This document shows, piece by piece, positions 44,425-54,278 of a DNA stretch of 64,000 nt. The position numbers and the translations under genes are program-made. The stretch covers positions 62,001 to 126,000 of the forward strand of contig NZ_GL892011.1 in NCBI RefSeq assembly GCF_000213575.1, in the 5' to 3' direction. Position 1 is the first letter of the stretch. Every line of letters begins with the position of its first letter. The notes under the pieces were generated by a model, which worked only from the letters and a program-made list of their open reading frames with translations, made no database searches and was not told where the DNA came from. The DNA is from Dysgonomonas mossii DSM 22836. Lineage in GTDB: Bacteria; Bacteroidota; Bacteroidia; Bacteroidales; Dysgonomonadaceae.

Positions 44425-45753
44425 CTATTTCTGTTTTACGGAACGACTTAATGTCAGATAGCCTAACACTCCGCCTATAATAGAAGCTGCAAAAATACCA
44501 ATTTTTGCTTGTACCATATATTCAGGATCGGTGAATGCTAATGATGTGATGAATAGCGACATTGTAAAACCGATAGATGCGAGCAAACTTATACCTAACA
44601 GGTTCTGCACATTCATTCCTTCCGGAAAAGGAGCAACCTTTAATTTAATAAGTAAAAGCGTAAAACCTACAACTCCCAACACTTTTCCTAATAACAGACC
44701 TAGTGCCACACCTAAAGCTATATTTGTGCTGAATAACTGCTCTATATCAATGTTTAGGGAAACTCCCGCATTCGCTAAAGCAAATATCGGAATTATAACG
44801 AAAGTCACTAAAGGATGCATTCTGTGCTCTAAGCGTTGCAACGGAGGAATTGCTTTATTCGTGTCTATTTTTATTTCTTCCAGTAAATGCAACTGATCAT
44901 TAGTAAGTGTCGGAATTTCACTTTTTGGATCGACTTCCCTAAATTTATTCAGGTATTTCTTTATTCGTTCAACAAATAGATTTTCTCTTATTTTCACATC
45001 GGCAGGAATCATAAAAGCAGCAATAACAGAAGCTATTGTAGCATGAACACCAGATAGCAAGAATGATGTCCATACGCCAAGAATTCCGAATATAGCATAA
45101 AACAAAATACTTCTGACTCCCATTTTATTGCCAACAAACATAATAAAAGCAAAGCCGAAACCCATAGCAAGGCTTATGAAAGAGATATCGGAGGTATAAA
45201 AAAATGCAATAACTAAAACAGCTCCCAGATCATCAACAATGGCGAGTGCCGTAAGAAAGACTTTCAAAGAGAGAGGTATCTTGCTCCCCAACAGATACAA
45301 AATGCCTAAGGCAAAAGCAATATCGGTAGCCATAGGGATACCCCATCCATGATGGGCTTCTCCGGATGGATTTAGACTTATATAGATGAGCGCAGGGACA
45401 AGCATTCCTCCTATTGCTGCACCAATTGGTAAAAGAGCCTTACGAGGATTGGACAACTCCCCTCCTACTATTTCCCGTTTAAGTTCTAGTCCAACAACAA
45501 AGAAAAATACCGCCATCAGGCCATCGTTGATCCAATGATGGATACTATATTCAAAAAAAGGAATACTATTAAATACAAATCCTAATTTATGTTCTAAAAA
45601 ATGAAAATAATCTTCCGACCAAGAAGAATTAGCAAGGATCATTGCAATTATAACACTTAGTCCAAGAATAATCCCTCCCGCCTTTTCTTGTAATATAAAC
45701 CTTTGAATGGGCTGAACAACCTTGTCAATGGGTTCTCTTTTTTCTTCTGTCAT
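44425..45753 (-). CDS. nhaA: Na+/H+ antiporter NhaA
   Basis: Inner-membrane antiporter exporting Na+ in exchange for protons. Twelve helices are recognisable; motifs include HHWINDGLMAVFFFVVGLELKR in two parts, PMATDIAFALGIL with the paired aspartate region, and FLTALAIVDDLGAVLVIAFFY with the two transport aspartates (DD). At 442 residues it is longer than the E. coli protein because of a charged insertion at about 255-300 (KKYLNKFREVDPKSEI), usual in Bacteroidota homologues. Monocistronic. Confidence 0.95.
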   Translation of the reverse strand: MTEEKREPIDKVVQPIQRFILQEKAGGIILGLSVIIAMILANSSWSEDYFHFLEHKLGFVFNSIPFFEYSIHHWINDGLMAVFFFVVGLELKREIVGGELSNPRKALLPIGAAIGGMLVPALIYISLNPSGEAHHGWGIPMATDIAFALGILYLLGSKIPLSLKVFLTALAIVDDLGAVLVIAFFYTSDISFISLAMGFGFAFIMFVGNKMGVRSILFYAIFGILGVWTSFLLSGVHATIASVIAAFMIPADVKIRENLFVERIKKYLNKFREVDPKSEIPTLTNDQLHLLEEIKIDTNKAIPPLQRLEHRMHPLVTFVIIPIFALANAGVSLNIDIEQLFSTNIALGVALGLLLGKVLGVVGFTLLLIKLKVAPFPEGMNVQNLLGISLLASIGFTMSLFITSLAFTDPEYMVQAKIGIFAASIIGGVLGYLTLSRSVKQK

Positions 45754-45960
45754 CGATATCGTTTTTATGAAAATGTTTTATCTACAATAAAATAAAAGGA
45801 CAATGTATTTTTAGTTGTAAACTTAAGTAAAAGTCAAAAATAAAAATATTTTTCCACTTCATATATTTTTTAACATTTATCGACATTTAAGATGTTTAAT
45901 GTTTACGTCTTATTCTGTAAATGAATTTATGATTTCCGATAAAACTAACTAATAGACAAA

Positions 45961-45991
45961 AAGTCGTGATTTTTAGTATAAATCACGACTT
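45961..45991 (-). terminator. Bidirectional hairpin terminator after the YCII gene
   Basis: AAGTCGTGATTT and AAATCACGACTT form a perfect 12-base-pair stem with a seven-base loop. A T run follows on both strands. It lies 26 bases past the YCII stop and so ends that minus-strand transcript. Confidence 0.88.
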
Positions 45992-46017
45992 TTTTAGTTG
46001 TATAATCTAATTATAAA

Positions 46018-46365
46018 TTAATCGTTCCCTTTTATGAATTTGGCTACTTCTCGAACTTCAACACTACCGCCAATTTTAAAAATAGGATTCGCTTTGGCAA
46101 GCTCTACTGCTTCTTCAATTGTTTCTGCATTTATGACTACATATCCTGTTACAATCTCTTTACCTTCTGAATGAGCACTATTTGCAATACTTCCATCCGA
46201 ATGAATTGTTTTTACACCTGTGGGAGATAAGGTATTTCCTTTATCAGATACTTTATTTTGCTTCATTAGATTGCTGAACCACTCCATTCTTTCTTTCACT
46301 TGTTCGGGAGATGGTTTTATCTCCGAATCTTTATTTAATCTGAATATCAATAGAAAATCTTTCAT
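46018..46365 (-). CDS. YCII-related domain protein
   Basis: A 115-residue protein of the YCII/DGPF family (DUF1330-like ferredoxin fold): MKDFLLIFRLNKD, MEWFSNLMKQNKV, VTGYVVINAETIEEAVELA and GSVEVREV. Many members are of unknown function, often near sigma factors or AraC regulators. I start at the ATG that opens the fold; a longer frame upstream has an unlikely hydrophobic leader that overlaps the preceding AraC gene. It lies 70 bases after that regulator gene. Confidence 0.87.
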   Translation of the reverse strand: MKDFLLIFRLNKDSEIKPSPEQVKERMEWFSNLMKQNKVSDKGNTLSPTGVKTIHSDGSIANSAHSEGKEIVTGYVVINAETIEEAVELAKANPIFKIGGSVEVREVAKFIKGND

Positions 46366-46435
46366 ATTACACATTTTATTAATATTAAAAACAAATACAA
46401 ATATAAAGATGTCAATAAAAAATATATCAGCACTT

Positions 46436-47260
46436 TTAGAGCTGTTTTCGGTACTTTTTAAGAAAAGCACTAGGAGAAAGTCCTGTTTTTTTCTTGAAAA
46501 TTCGGGCAAAATACGAAGAATCTTCAAATCCAATCTGATAAGTGATTTCACTTATATTGTAGTCTGAGTATATCAATAGCCGTTTAGCTTCGGTTATTTT
46601 AAGATTAAGTAGATATTGCTTGGATGAGATACCAAGTATCTTTTTACATGTTTCATTCAATTTCTCTTCCCGTACATTTAGTTTATTTGCATAATGAGAG
46701 ATTGTATCTAATTTCGAATAATCGGATAAAATTAACTCTTTAAATTGCTCTATTAGTGTATTACTTTGATATGTTTTTATCTGCTTCCTTTTGGCTATCC
46801 TATATAATAAGCGAGAATAGTACAGTAGCCCTGCTTTTATATTTTCTTCTGATGCATCATCTTTATAAAGTAGTTCTTTTTTTATATCCTCAAGAATAGA
46901 TAAGTGAAGCGATACATCAACATTGTCGATATCAATATAAGGAGAGCTATAGCTCAAATTCATATCTAAACCGGCTAATTGGTCTATAAAAATAATATAT
47001 CCCTGTACATTATCATAGAAGCTCCAATTATGAATCTGCTTTGGTGCAACGTAAAATACTCTCTGTGGTCTTATTGTGTATTCTTCAGAATCAATCACAT
47101 AAAATCCACTTCCATGAGTAAACCAAACAAAAGAAAAAAAGGAGTGGCTATGAGGCCATTCGATCTCTACATTTTCTCCTGATTCGAAATGCCTTATAAA
47201 AAATGATTTTGATAAGGCATTATCAGGAAGAGCATCTGCCATAGAGTATTCTTTTATCAT
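46436..47260 (-). CDS. AraC-family transcriptional regulator (cupin N-domain)
   Basis: A 274-residue regulator with an N-terminal cupin-like sensing domain (WPHSHSFFSFVWFTHGSG, then IRPQRVFYVAPKQIHNW) and a C-terminal AraC double helix-turn-helix (about 170-270: ISSKQYLLNLKITEAKRLL and EITYQIGFEDSSYFARIF, then KKTGLSPSAF). Likely controls the YCII gene downstream; ligand unknown. Confidence 0.9.
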   Translation of the reverse strand: MIKEYSMADALPDNALSKSFFIRHFESGENVEIEWPHSHSFFSFVWFTHGSGFYVIDSEEYTIRPQRVFYVAPKQIHNWSFYDNVQGYIIFIDQLAGLDMNLSYSSPYIDIDNVDVSLHLSILEDIKKELLYKDDASEENIKAGLLYYSRLLYRIAKRKQIKTYQSNTLIEQFKELILSDYSKLDTISHYANKLNVREEKLNETCKKILGISSKQYLLNLKITEAKRLLIYSDYNISEITYQIGFEDSSYFARIFKKKTGLSPSAFLKKYRKQL

Positions 47261-47369
47261 ATATGATTGTTTATACAGGTAATACTATATGAATTATAAG
47301 AGTCTAATCACAGACTGCCTATTGCAGCAAATTTACACAATCTTTACAAATTTCTTTTATTAAACGATT

Positions 47370-50300
47370 CTATTCTTTTCTTAGTCTTTTATCCCTTCTA
47401 TAAGCAAAATAAAATACTTGAGGTAATACTGTAAAAGAAAGAATCATGCATATAATTATTCCACCTACAATCATTATAGCTAGCGGACGTTGGATCTCAG
47501 ACCCCATATCGGTAGATAAAGCTGCCGGAAGTAGCCCCATCGATCCCATTAGGGCAATCATCAGAACAGGTCGTACACGTTGAGATACGGCTTCATTGAT
47601 TGCTGTGCGGAGGTTATGCGTTTGTTGTACTTTTTTCTTCATGAGTGTTACCAACAAGATGCTATCTATAGAAACGATACCGAACAAGATAATGAATCCG
47701 ATGCCTGCCGATATACCGAAGACTGTACCTGTTAACCATAAAGATACAAAACCACCGATAAATGCAAATGGCATAGCACTTACGGCTATCAGTGTGTCTT
47801 TTACTGTCATGAAGTTCATATATAATAGAAATATAATCATCAAAAGTGCAGCAGGAATAATAAATGTTAAACGTTTTGTGGCGCGTTGTTGGCTTTCAAA
47901 TTCGCCTGCCCATACTATTTTATTTTCAGACTTAAGCTTTATATTTTGTCCAACAGCTTTTTGAGCTTCGTCTATAGTTGATCCCAAATCTCTGTCTCGT
48001 ATACTAAAACCAACTCCTACATAACGGCTGCTACCTTCACGGTAGATAAATGCAGGTCCGGTAATAAAATCAATACTAGCTATTTCTTTCAGCGGGACTT
48101 GTTTGCCATCCATTGTCGGGATAAGAATATTTCCTATTTTATCTTCATTGTCTCTAAACTCTTTTTGAAAACGCACCATCACATCAAATGTACGTTCGTT
48201 TTCATAGAAAGATGTCGCAGCCTTACCACCTATCGCCATTTCAACAACCGTTTGTACATCTTTCATAGATACAGCATAGCGAGCCATATGAGATTCTTCT
48301 AATTTTATTCGGAGTTCGGGTAGCCCAATACTATGAAATACGTTAACATCTTCTATCCCCCGTATATTTTTGATGGTAGCCGCTGTCTGATCAGCAAGAT
48401 CTTCAAGCTGATGTAGGTCTGAGCCGAATATTTTTATAACCAGAGAGCTTTTTACACCGGCAACATATTCTTCTACATTGTCCTGTATAGGTTGACTGAA
48501 TGCTAATACAACACCCGGATAGATATTTAATGAGTCTTGCATTTGTGTTATCAGATCACCTTTACTTATTTTGTGTTTCCACTCTTTTTCAGGTTTCAGT
48601 TCTGTGTGAAATTCTATATTAAAAAATCCGGTAGCATCAGTTCCATCATTTGGACGTCCCGTTTGCGTTAAAATAAAATCCACTTCTTCAAAGCTTTGAA
48701 GTTTCTTTTTCATTTCTTTTGTTATGCGTACCGATTCGTCCAAATTAATGCTATTCGGTAGCGTAGCACGCACATATATTGCACTTTCGTTCATCTGAGG
48801 AATGAATTCAGTGCCCCAAAATGAAAAACGAATAACGCAAGCGGTCAGTATCACTAAAAATACCACTATAGTCTGTATACGATGTCTACTTGCAAACGCA
48901 AACAGACTGTATAAGACTCGAGTAAAGAAACGACTAATGAAATTTGTTTTCTCTTTTACCGATTTTGTCAACAACAGTTTACACATAACCGGCACATAGG
49001 TTAAAGATAAAATTAGTGAGCCTAATAGCGCATAGCCTAGGGTAAAAGCCAAAGGTTGAAACATCTTCCCTTCAACCTTCTGAAACGAAAATATAGGGAA
49101 TAATGCAACTACCAATATTATCTGTGCAAAAAAGATGTATGAAGCTACACTTCCAGCACTTTTGCGGATCAATCCACCTTTCAACATCGGATTAAAACGG
49201 CTGCCAAGATCATGCGATCGCTTTTCCATTGCTACATACACGCTTTCTACAATAACCAGTGTTCCTTCCAGTAACAGCCCGAAATCTAGAGCCCCCATCG
49301 ATATGAGATTTGCAGGTAAACCTTGTATGCGTAGCATAATAATAGCAAACAAGAATGATAATGGGATGACAGATGCCACAATGAGTGATGTACGCCAGTT
49401 GAAAAGAAATATGAAGACCACAAGAGATACTAACAAAATACCTTCGAGGAGGTTACGAAGAACAGTATGCACGGTTGCATTCACAAGGTTAGTACGGTCA
49501 AGAAAAGGCTCTATCTTAACGTTATCCGGTAGAATACGCTCGTTGAGCTCTGCTATTTTTTCTTTCAGATGGATAATCACCTCACTTGGATTTTGTCCTC
49601 GCAACATAATTACAATACCTTGTACCACATCTTCGTCGTCATTTAGACCGACTTGCCCTAAACGTGGTTTAGAGGATATACCCACTTCGGCAACCTGCTT
49701 TACACGTATGGGTGAGCTTCCTTTTACTTCAATGAGTATATTCTCAATATCTTCTACACTTTCAAGTAAGCCTATCCCCCTAACAACAAATGCTTGGCTT
49801 CCTTTTTGTATAACATCGCCACCAACATTGATATTACTTCGCTCAACGGCTTCATATACATCCAAAGGGGAAAGGTTATAGTTTGCAAGCTCAGCAGGAT
49901 TTACTTTCACCTCTAGAATTTTTTCTTCTCCACCAAAGCTGGCTATTGTTGCGACTCCCGGCACAGACAATAATTCACGCTCTACGACCCAAGAGTTGAT
50001 AGCAGCTACCTCGCGTACAGGCAAATCACTCTTGAGAATATAACGAAAAATTTCACCTGTAGCACCCGAAGGCGGCTCAATAGATAATTCGACCCCCTCT
50101 GGGAGATCAAGATCTTGCATCCTGTTGGAGGCATATTGCTGGGCAAAGAAATCATCAACTCCATCTTCGAATAAAACAGTAATTACCGACAAGCCAAAAA
50201 GGGAAGTCGAACGCACATCCGTTTTACGAGGAATGGTATTTAGTTGCTGCATAATAGGTAAAGTGACAAATTTTTCAACTTCTTCGGCACTTCGCCCCGG

Positions 50301-50468
50301 CCATTGAGCAATTAATTTTACGCGTGTGTTAGTAACATCAGGATATGCTTCTATAGGAGTGTTTTGGAAGCAGATAACTCCCGCTATTGCCAGTATACAT
50401 GTTAGAAAAAGCACTAATATGTGGTTGCGTAGTGCAAATGCAATGATATTCTCAACAAATTTGTGCAT
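47370..50468 (-). CDS. Heavy-metal RND efflux pump (CzcA/CusA-like)
   Basis: A 1032-residue proton-driven RND transporter of the HME type, exporting divalent or monovalent metal ions. N-terminal AYPDVTNTRVKLIAQWPGRS, periplasmic docking and porter domains, and TM4 block ALDFGLLLEGTLVIVE. In CzcA the same block reads DFG..VDG; the first Asp is kept, but the second is replaced by Glu here. Last gene of an operon: outer-membrane protein, adaptor, pump, with a two-component system upstream. The metal cannot be read from sequence; no Met-rich sites as in CusA were obvious, which tilts towards Zn/Co/Ni. Confidence 0.93.
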   Translation of the reverse strand: MHKFVENIIAFALRNHILVLFLTCILAIAGVICFQNTPIEAYPDVTNTRVKLIAQWPGRSAEEVEKFVTLPIMQQLNTIPRKTDVRSTSLFGLSVITVLFEDGVDDFFAQQYASNRMQDLDLPEGVELSIEPPSGATGEIFRYILKSDLPVREVAAINSWVVERELLSVPGVATIASFGGEEKILEVKVNPAELANYNLSPLDVYEAVERSNINVGGDVIQKGSQAFVVRGIGLLESVEDIENILIEVKGSSPIRVKQVAEVGISSKPRLGQVGLNDDEDVVQGIVIMLRGQNPSEVIIHLKEKIAELNERILPDNVKIEPFLDRTNLVNATVHTVLRNLLEGILLVSLVVFIFLFNWRTSLIVASVIPLSFLFAIIMLRIQGLPANLISMGALDFGLLLEGTLVIVESVYVAMEKRSHDLGSRFNPMLKGGLIRKSAGSVASYIFFAQIILVVALFPIFSFQKVEGKMFQPLAFTLGYALLGSLILSLTYVPVMCKLLLTKSVKEKTNFISRFFTRVLYSLFAFASRHRIQTIVVFLVILTACVIRFSFWGTEFIPQMNESAIYVRATLPNSINLDESVRITKEMKKKLQSFEEVDFILTQTGRPNDGTDATGFFNIEFHTELKPEKEWKHKISKGDLITQMQDSLNIYPGVVLAFSQPIQDNVEEYVAGVKSSLVIKIFGSDLHQLEDLADQTAATIKNIRGIEDVNVFHSIGLPELRIKLEESHMARYAVSMKDVQTVVEMAIGGKAATSFYENERTFDVMVRFQKEFRDNEDKIGNILIPTMDGKQVPLKEIASIDFITGPAFIYREGSSRYVGVGFSIRDRDLGSTIDEAQKAVGQNIKLKSENKIVWAGEFESQQRATKRLTFIIPAALLMIIFLLYMNFMTVKDTLIAVSAMPFAFIGGFVSLWLTGTVFGISAGIGFIILFGIVSIDSILLVTLMKKKVQQTHNLRTAINEAVSQRVRPVLMIALMGSMGLLPAALSTDMGSEIQRPLAIMIVGGIIICMILSFTVLPQVFYFAYRRDKRLRKE

Positions 50469-50470
50469 AA

Positions 50471-51562
50471 TTATTTATTGTTAAGGCCCGAATAGATTAG
50501 TAAATGGTTTGAGATCACAACTTCCTCCCCTTCAGACAATCCGGACTTAATATAAGTTGTTTGTCCGCTATGCCCTTTTAAAAAGACCTCTCTTATTTGA
50601 AAATCACCATCGGTATTTTTTATTATAACAAAATAGTGGTCTTTATCGAATATTAATGCATCAGATGGGATAGCTATATTTTTCTCTCCGACTTCATTTT
50701 TCAGATAAACAATAGTAGACATTCCGGGTTTCAACTTCAGGTCTTTATTCGATATAATAATTCTTGCCTTTAATACTTTATCTTCAGGGTCAAAAACTTG
50801 TGACATCAAGTTGATCTTACCTTCGAATGTTTCATTAGGATAAGATAATGTTGTAAAATTCACATCCATTCCCTCCTTAACCAGCTGTAGGTTACCGGCA
50901 TATACATTAACAACTACCCACACTGTAGATAGATCGGCAATCGTAAAAAGAGAGCCGTTGTCGGAAGATAATGTACTTCCTGATGTTACATTTTTGGCTA
51001 CAATATATCCGGACATGGGAGCCTTTATCGAAAAGACACCATTTCCTTTGTCTGAGCCGAATAGTTGCATATCATTTTTTACTTTTGATAAGGAAGTCTG
51101 TGATTGCTTTAGTTTAGCTTCTATTTCCAACAACTCTTTTTCCGAAAGCATCTTGTCTTTAAACATCTCCCTGGCAGATTTAAGTTCACGCTCTATGATA
51201 CGTATTTCAGCCTGTAGAGAGCTTTGCTCACTCTGCAGCTCAGATAAATCTTTACTATGAATATCTAACAGCGCTTGTCCTTTTTCAACTTTATCTCCGA
51301 GAGAAAAATAAACCCTGCCAGCTACTCCTTCAGTTAGAGGATAATAATTGATTACTTTATCCGAATCATATTCTACCTGTCCTGTAAGAGTGAGCATTTC
51401 TATCCTTGTCTCGTATGCTGCCTTTACAGTCTTCACTGACGAATAGAAAGCAGGAACAATTTCTGCTTGTTTATCTGAATTACCTTCTCCATTCCCCGTA
51501 CAGGAAACAAGCGATAAAAAAAGAATAGTTAATGTAAATAATGGAATTTTCTTTGTTATCAT
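50471..51562 (-). CDS. RND periplasmic adaptor (CzcB/CusB-like lipoprotein)
   Basis: Membrane-fusion protein linking the pump to its outer-membrane partner. Lipoprotein signal ending LVSCTGN (Cys21), lipoyl/barrel-sandwich halves (GVAGRVYFSLGDKVEKGQAL and SGYIVAKNVTSGS), a helical hairpin between (about 105-160), and a beta-barrel with YLKNEVGEKNIAIPSDAL. Starts within the last codons of the TolC-like gene (four-base overlap) and ends two bases before the pump start. Confidence 0.93.
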   Translation of the reverse strand: MITKKIPLFTLTILFLSLVSCTGNGEGNSDKQAEIVPAFYSSVKTVKAAYETRIEMLTLTGQVEYDSDKVINYYPLTEGVAGRVYFSLGDKVEKGQALLDIHSKDLSELQSEQSSLQAEIRIIERELKSAREMFKDKMLSEKELLEIEAKLKQSQTSLSKVKNDMQLFGSDKGNGVFSIKAPMSGYIVAKNVTSGSTLSSDNGSLFTIADLSTVWVVVNVYAGNLQLVKEGMDVNFTTLSYPNETFEGKINLMSQVFDPEDKVLKARIIISNKDLKLKPGMSTIVYLKNEVGEKNIAIPSDALIFDKDHYFVIIKNTDGDFQIREVFLKGHSGQTTYIKSGLSEGEEVVISNHLLIYSGLNNK

Positions 51563-52863
51563 AATGGTTGCTTATTTATTTCAGTGCCAACTGCATATTG
51601 AAACTCTACGAATGAGTTGTACATGTTTTTGCGAGATAAGAGAACTATTTGTTTATTGCTTTTATACGATTCCATAAAGTCGAGGTATTCGAGCATACTG
51701 ATATTTCTATTTAGGAAATTTTTTGTATATATACCAAGCATCTCATCCAACTCTGTTAACAAATCATTATTCTCTATTTCTTCATAAAATTTGTACGTGC
51801 GACTATAATTGTAGAAAGCCTCAGTTATTTCATGTTCAGCAATATTTTGTAGCTGCAAAGCAATAAGTTTGTTTTGCTCAATATTTATTTTAGCAGCTTT
51901 AATATTCCCCTGATTCCTATTCAAAAAGGGCAAATCGAAACTGACACCAAATCCGATAAAGTCTTTCCATACGCCTCCATATCTATCATAAGAGGCACTT
52001 AGTGTTATATCCGGAATTCGTTGTGATTTTTCGTAGATCAAGGATTTTTCGTAAAACAGAGTTTGCTGTTGTTCACGCTTTATATCAGGACGTAACTCGT
52101 GCGCTTTTTCTAATAAAGACACGAGTGAGACCTGATTAGGATCAATATAATTGAAGTTTGTGTTTTCTATTGTTATGATATAGAAAGGTGAGATATTAAG
52201 TAAGGATTTCAAACTTTTTTGTTGTTCATTCAAAGCTACTTCTGTCTCATTTATTTCATTTTTAAGTTCTATTAAGCCTGATTGAAGCCTAAGTAATTCA
52301 TTTTTTGCAATATTATTTAGTGCAGCTTGTCTTTTATAGGCAGAAATAAGTAGCTCAAGAGACTCTCGTTGAACTGATAAGACATCTTCGTATGATTGCA
52401 GGTATTCTGTTTCGTAAATTAATTTTCGAAACTCTGCTTTCAAACCTCTCAGTACATCCTCAAAATTTAAAATAGCAATTTCTCTTGAAACTTTTTGGCT
52501 GTTGACAAGCTTGCTACGCTTATTGGCAGTTAAAATTAGTTGACTCAGTTCTATACTAAATTGTGTGTTTCGGGGAAAGGTTTCAGCTCCAAGTTCTTCT
52601 CTTTGTTTGGCGGTGCTCCATAAATTCATCGAACCAATAGATAGTTGTGGATTATCCCATAGTTTCGATTGTGCAATTTCTGCTTCGGCAAGAGTGATGT
52701 TCATTTTTTCGGCTAACAACTGTAGGTTTTGTTTTAGGAACAAAGCCTCAATTTCCACAGGAGTATACTTTAGTACTTGAAACTCTTGAGCAAAGACCGG
52801 TAATCCGAAAAATGTAAATATAAGACAGGGCAGAATTGATAATAGTAACTTTCTCATCTTCAA
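51559..52863 (-). CDS. TolC/CzcC-family outer-membrane efflux protein
   Basis: A 434-residue outer-membrane channel protein for the metal RND pump. Signal peptide (1-25, GLPVFAQ), no lipobox. Two OEP repeats of long helices with the family segments LSIGSMNLWST and FDLPFLNRNQGNIKAA, the latter a CzcC hallmark (PLFNRNQGxI). First of the three structural genes; 69 bases separate it from the sensor kinase stop, so all five genes may be cotranscribed. Confidence 0.92.
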   Translation of the reverse strand: MKMRKLLLSILPCLIFTFFGLPVFAQEFQVLKYTPVEIEALFLKQNLQLLAEKMNITLAEAEIAQSKLWDNPQLSIGSMNLWSTAKQREELGAETFPRNTQFSIELSQLILTANKRSKLVNSQKVSREIAILNFEDVLRGLKAEFRKLIYETEYLQSYEDVLSVQRESLELLISAYKRQAALNNIAKNELLRLQSGLIELKNEINETEVALNEQQKSLKSLLNISPFYIITIENTNFNYIDPNQVSLVSLLEKAHELRPDIKREQQQTLFYEKSLIYEKSQRIPDITLSASYDRYGGVWKDFIGFGVSFDLPFLNRNQGNIKAAKINIEQNKLIALQLQNIAEHEITEAFYNYSRTYKFYEEIENNDLLTELDEMLGIYTKNFLNRNISMLEYLDFMESYKSNKQIVLLSRKNMYNSFVEFQYAVGTEINKQPL

Positions 52864-52931
52864 AATCTAATTTTAGGTACAAAACTAGACTCTTGAAATT
52901 AGAAAGAGATTAAACCGAGATTAGAATAGGA

Positions 52932-54278
52932 TTAGAAATTGATATTCCAGGTAATTGTAACAGTTGTCTCTTTATTTTCTATAGATGTTATGCTAATATC
53001 AGCTCCTGAAAGTTTTAATATTTTATGTGCAAGAGATAAGCCTATTCCGGCTCCCTTATATGAATGAGTATTTTGTGCTCGGTAAAATGTCTCGAATATT
53101 TTATCTTTCTCTTTTGCTGGTATGCCAATACCTTTATCCGAGATTAAAAGATGAAAGCCGGATTTGTTTTTGAGGGTTTCAATTTTAACCTCATCATTTG
53201 AGTATTTACAAGCATTGTCAATCATATTTTGTAGGGCAACAAATAACAAGTGGCTATTCGATCGAATATAGAAGGAGCTTTCATTTTTCATGAACGAAAT
53301 CCTTCCCTTATATTTCGATTGCTCTAAATAATGAATAACGGATTGCAGCTCTCCTACTACATCTAATCGCTCTACATCTGATTCTGAAATCTCTAAATCG
53401 GTTTGAGCTAATTGGAAAAGATTATTTACTAATATATTTAAACGCTCGATCTCGTTTTCAATTCGTTTGATAGAACTTTTGTATTCATCCGGAGTAAACT
53501 CTTTTAGTTGCATCACTTCACATTCGCCCATAATAGCTGTTAATGGGTTTTTTAGTTCGTGTGATGCATTAGCGATAAATGTCTTCTGCGAGTTGAAACT
53601 TATTTCTAAGCGTTCGATCATCTGGTTGAAATAACTGATAACTTGAGCTAGTTCATCATTTCCCTTTCTCTCTATCAGGCGAAGGTGTAAGTCTTTGGGG
53701 GTTATTTCTTGCATTCGGGAAACCATGTCCTGTAAAGGCTTAGTTATCATTTTTGCATTCCACCAGAGTAGACCAAAGATAATAATACTGCTCACGAATA
53801 GCACTATTAACAGTATATGCTTCAGCAGATTTTTGAGGTAATCTCCTTGAATGTTTTTAGCTGTAACGATAATGACAAAATTCCCTTCATTGTCCGGGTA
53901 ATATATACCAACTCCGCTTAGCTTATCAATCTCGAATTTTAATTGTTCTGTTCGGAACAATTCGTCTATTTGCCTTTCATTCAGGAAAGACTGAAGCTCT
54001 ACAGTAGCATCATGTCTATTATTGGCTACAACTATCTTTTCAGAAGTCTCAGGTAATAATCTTTGATATGCGTCAATTACTTTTTGATAGGCTTGTTGAC
54101 TCAGCTCATCTTTTTCAAAATGCTTTTGAGCCGTAATAAGTGCTTTGTCAAGTAAAAGCGTATAGTAATTACTATCAATATTTTTTGAAGTAAGTAGATA
54201 GACAAAAATAAAAACAACCATCAAGATCACGACGGTGATAGATGTATATAAAAGAGCTAGTTTGGTCTTTATCTTCAT
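52932..54278 (-). CDS. Sensor histidine kinase (CusS/EnvZ-type)
   Basis: A 448-residue kinase: TM1 (about 8-30), periplasmic sensor (31-152), TM2 (153-173), HAMP (174-228), HisKA with His240 (NASHELKNPLTAI), and HATPase with N-box QNMIDNACKYS, G1 ISDKGIGIP and G2 GAGIGLSLAHKI. Overlaps the response-regulator stop by four bases. Likely senses periplasmic metal and drives the CzcCBA-like pump downstream. Confidence 0.95.
   Translation of the reverse strand: MKIKTKLALLYTSITVVILMVVFIFVYLLTSKNIDSNYYTLLLDKALITAQKHFEKDELSQQAYQKVIDAYQRLLPETSEKIVVANNRHDATVELQSFLNERQIDELFRTEQLKFEIDKLSGVGIYYPDNEGNFVIIVTAKNIQGDYLKNLLKHILLIVLFVSSIIIFGLLWWNAKMITKPLQDMVSRMQEITPKDLHLRLIERKGNDELAQVISYFNQMIERLEISFNSQKTFIANASHELKNPLTAIMGECEVMQLKEFTPDEYKSSIKRIENEIERLNILVNNLFQLAQTDLEISESDVERLDVVGELQSVIHYLEQSKYKGRISFMKNESSFYIRSNSHLLFVALQNMIDNACKYSNDEVKIETLKNKSGFHLLISDKGIGIPAKEKDKIFETFYRAQNTHSYKGAGIGLSLAHKILKLSGADISITSIENKETTVTITWNINF

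Noticed and set aside
49135-49881. A 248-residue plus-strand frame opposite the metal pump
   Set aside because: Antisense to a full-length, well-conserved RND gene; composition (many Ser, Arg, Thr) fits a shadow frame.
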